The notes beneath the pieces are model-generated. The model made no database searches, was not told the DNA's origin, and saw only the letters and a program-made list of their open reading frames with translations. The translations under genes were made by a program, and so were the position numbers. From Advenella sp. FME57 (lineage in GTDB: Bacteria; Pseudomonadota; Gammaproteobacteria; Burkholderiales; Burkholderiaceae_B), in contig NZ_JABUXU010000017.1 in the NCBI RefSeq assembly GCF_014897675.1, positions 1 to 64,000 on the forward strand: 64,000 nucleotides of DNA, written 5' to 3'. Every line of letters starts with the position of its first letter. The stretch's first letter is position 1. Positions 63,300-64,000 of the stretch are shown piece by piece.

Positions 63300-63665
63300 A
63301 TGGACAAAAAATTATCCCGTTTGCGTCGTGCAGTGGCGACTCGCCGGAAAATTGCAGAGCTCGGTACATACCGTCTGGCAGTTCACCGTTCGAATCTTCA
63401 CATTTACGCAAACGTTATTTCGCCGGAAGGCGACAAGGTGTTGTTAACCGCTTCTACGCTCGAGCCCGAAGTCCGCAAGGAACTGGCCGAAGGCAAGAAA
63501 AATGGTGGCAACGTTGAGGCAGCCGTCATTGTTGGAAAACGGGTTGCTGAGAAAGCCAAGGCAGCGGGTATCGAGTCTGTAGCATTCGACCGTGCCGGTT
63601 TCCGTTACCATGGCCGCGTCAAGGCGCTGGCCGAAGCCGCGCGTGAAGCCGGCCTCAAGATCTAA
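63300..63665 (+). CDS. rplR: Ribosomal protein uL18
   Basis: The 121-residue L18, a 5S rRNA-binding protein. [35 protein letters not shown] at the start and [26 protein letters not shown] at the end are diagnostic. It follows rplF by 21 bases. Confidence 0.98.
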   Translation: MDKKLSRLRRAVATRRKIAELGTYRLAVHRSNLHIYANVISPEGDKVLLTASTLEPEVRKELAEGKKNGGNVEAAVIVGKRVAEKAKAAGIESVAFDRAGFRYHGRVKALAEAAREAGLKI

Positions 63666-63680
63666 TCGAGGAATTGTCAA

Positions 63681-64000
63681 ATGGCAAAAGCACAAGGCAA
63701 GAACGCCCCTGAGCAAGAACGCGATGACGGTTTTCGCGAGAAGATGATTGCGGTCAATCGTGTGACCAAGGTAGTTAAAGGTGGTCGCACAATGAGCTTC
63801 GCAGCCCTGACAGTAGTCGGTGATGGCGATGGCCGCATCGGTATGGGTAAAGGTAAAGCACGCGAGGTGCCCGTCGCAGTTCAGAAAGCAATGGAACAGG
63901 CCCGTCGTGGCATGGTTCGCGTCGCGCTGAAAGAGGGCACGCTGCATCACACCGTCGTGGGTAAACATGGCGCATCTACCGTTCTGATTTCACCGGCTGC
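63681..64000 (+). CDS. rpsE: Ribosomal protein uS5, 5' part (runs off window)
   Basis: The first 106 codons of S5. [54 protein letters not shown] is the double-stranded RNA-binding domain. The gene continues past the window; rpmD and rplO would be expected next. Confidence 0.97.
   Translation, partial: MAKAQGKNAPEQERDDGFREKMIAVNRVTKVVKGGRTMSFAALTVVGDGDGRIGMGKGKAREVPVAVQKAMEQARRGMVRVALKEGTLHHTVVGKHGASTVLISPA

Overview
The window comes from a betaproteobacterial chromosome, most likely family Alcaligenaceae. Three complete tripartite tricarboxylate transporter (TTT/Bug) systems, the style of the ribosomal proteins and the moderately high GC fit Bordetella, Achromobacter or Advenella relatives. 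Advenella is my best guess because a PQQ glucose dehydrogenase sits near a TRAP-linked sugar-acid cluster. That assignment is inference, since no rRNA gene is present. No tRNA, rRNA, CRISPR, phage, integrase or transposase gene was found.

Layout. 0-2.4 kb: the 3' part of a TonB-dependent siderophore receptor and its partner Fe(II) dioxygenase (piuC/ybiX type). 2.4-3.4 kb: a vapBC toxin-antitoxin cassette bracketed by two exact 26-bp copies of the 3' end of piuC. 3.4-27.3 kb: a large sugar-acid catabolic region, all on the + strand. It holds three FAD-linked 2-hydroxyacid oxidases, a KDGal kinase, KDPGal and KDPG aldolases, a PfkB-type KDG kinase, a GntR regulator, an FAH-family hydrolase, a TTT system, two Ldh2-type dehydrogenases, an SDR, a DctQMP TRAP transporter, an IlvD/Edd dehydratase, a 2-oxo-tetronate/hydroxypyruvate isomerase and an aldose 1-epimerase. 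A phd/parE-like toxin-antitoxin pair interrupts it at 9.4-10.1 kb. 27.4-28.3 kb: an AHSA1-ArsR pair behind a perfect palindrome. 28.7-33.3 kb: a LIV-type ABC transporter (order G-F-K-H-M), whose second ATPase has Arg in place of the Walker A Lys. 34.1-37.2 kb: a second TTT system. 37.5-39.3 kb: a divergent SDR/IclR pair. 39.7-43.9 kb: PQQ glucose dehydrogenase and an aldehyde dehydrogenase on the - strand. 44.2-49.6 kb: a TctD/TctE two-component system and a third TTT system. 49.7-58.2 kb: nitrogen and amine metabolism (HutG-like deformylase, cytoplasmic gamma-glutamyltransferase, class III aminotransferase, PotADBC-type polyamine ABC transporter). 58.6-60.0 kb: a TetR regulator convergent with a MipA-type outer-membrane protein. 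60.8-64.0 kb: the first eight genes of the spc ribosomal-protein operon from rplN, cut off in rpsE.

How it may work together. A plausible reading is periplasmic oxidation of aldoses to aldonates by the membrane PQQ dehydrogenase, import of the sugar acids by TRAP and TTT carriers, dehydration by the IlvD/Edd enzyme to 2-keto-3-deoxy acids, then either phosphorylation and KDPG/KDPGal aldol cleavage or dehydrogenation plus FAH hydrolysis. Lactate- or glycolate-like products would be oxidised by the FAD enzymes. The families are well supported. Exact substrates are inferred. The most unusual structural signals are the piuC-tail repeats around vapBC, a four-copy 11-bp tandem repeat abutting the piuC start codon, the Walker A change in the LivF homologue, a 36-bp dyad before potA, a shared operator-like element upstream of tetR and mipA, and a spc operon not preceded by S10-operon genes.
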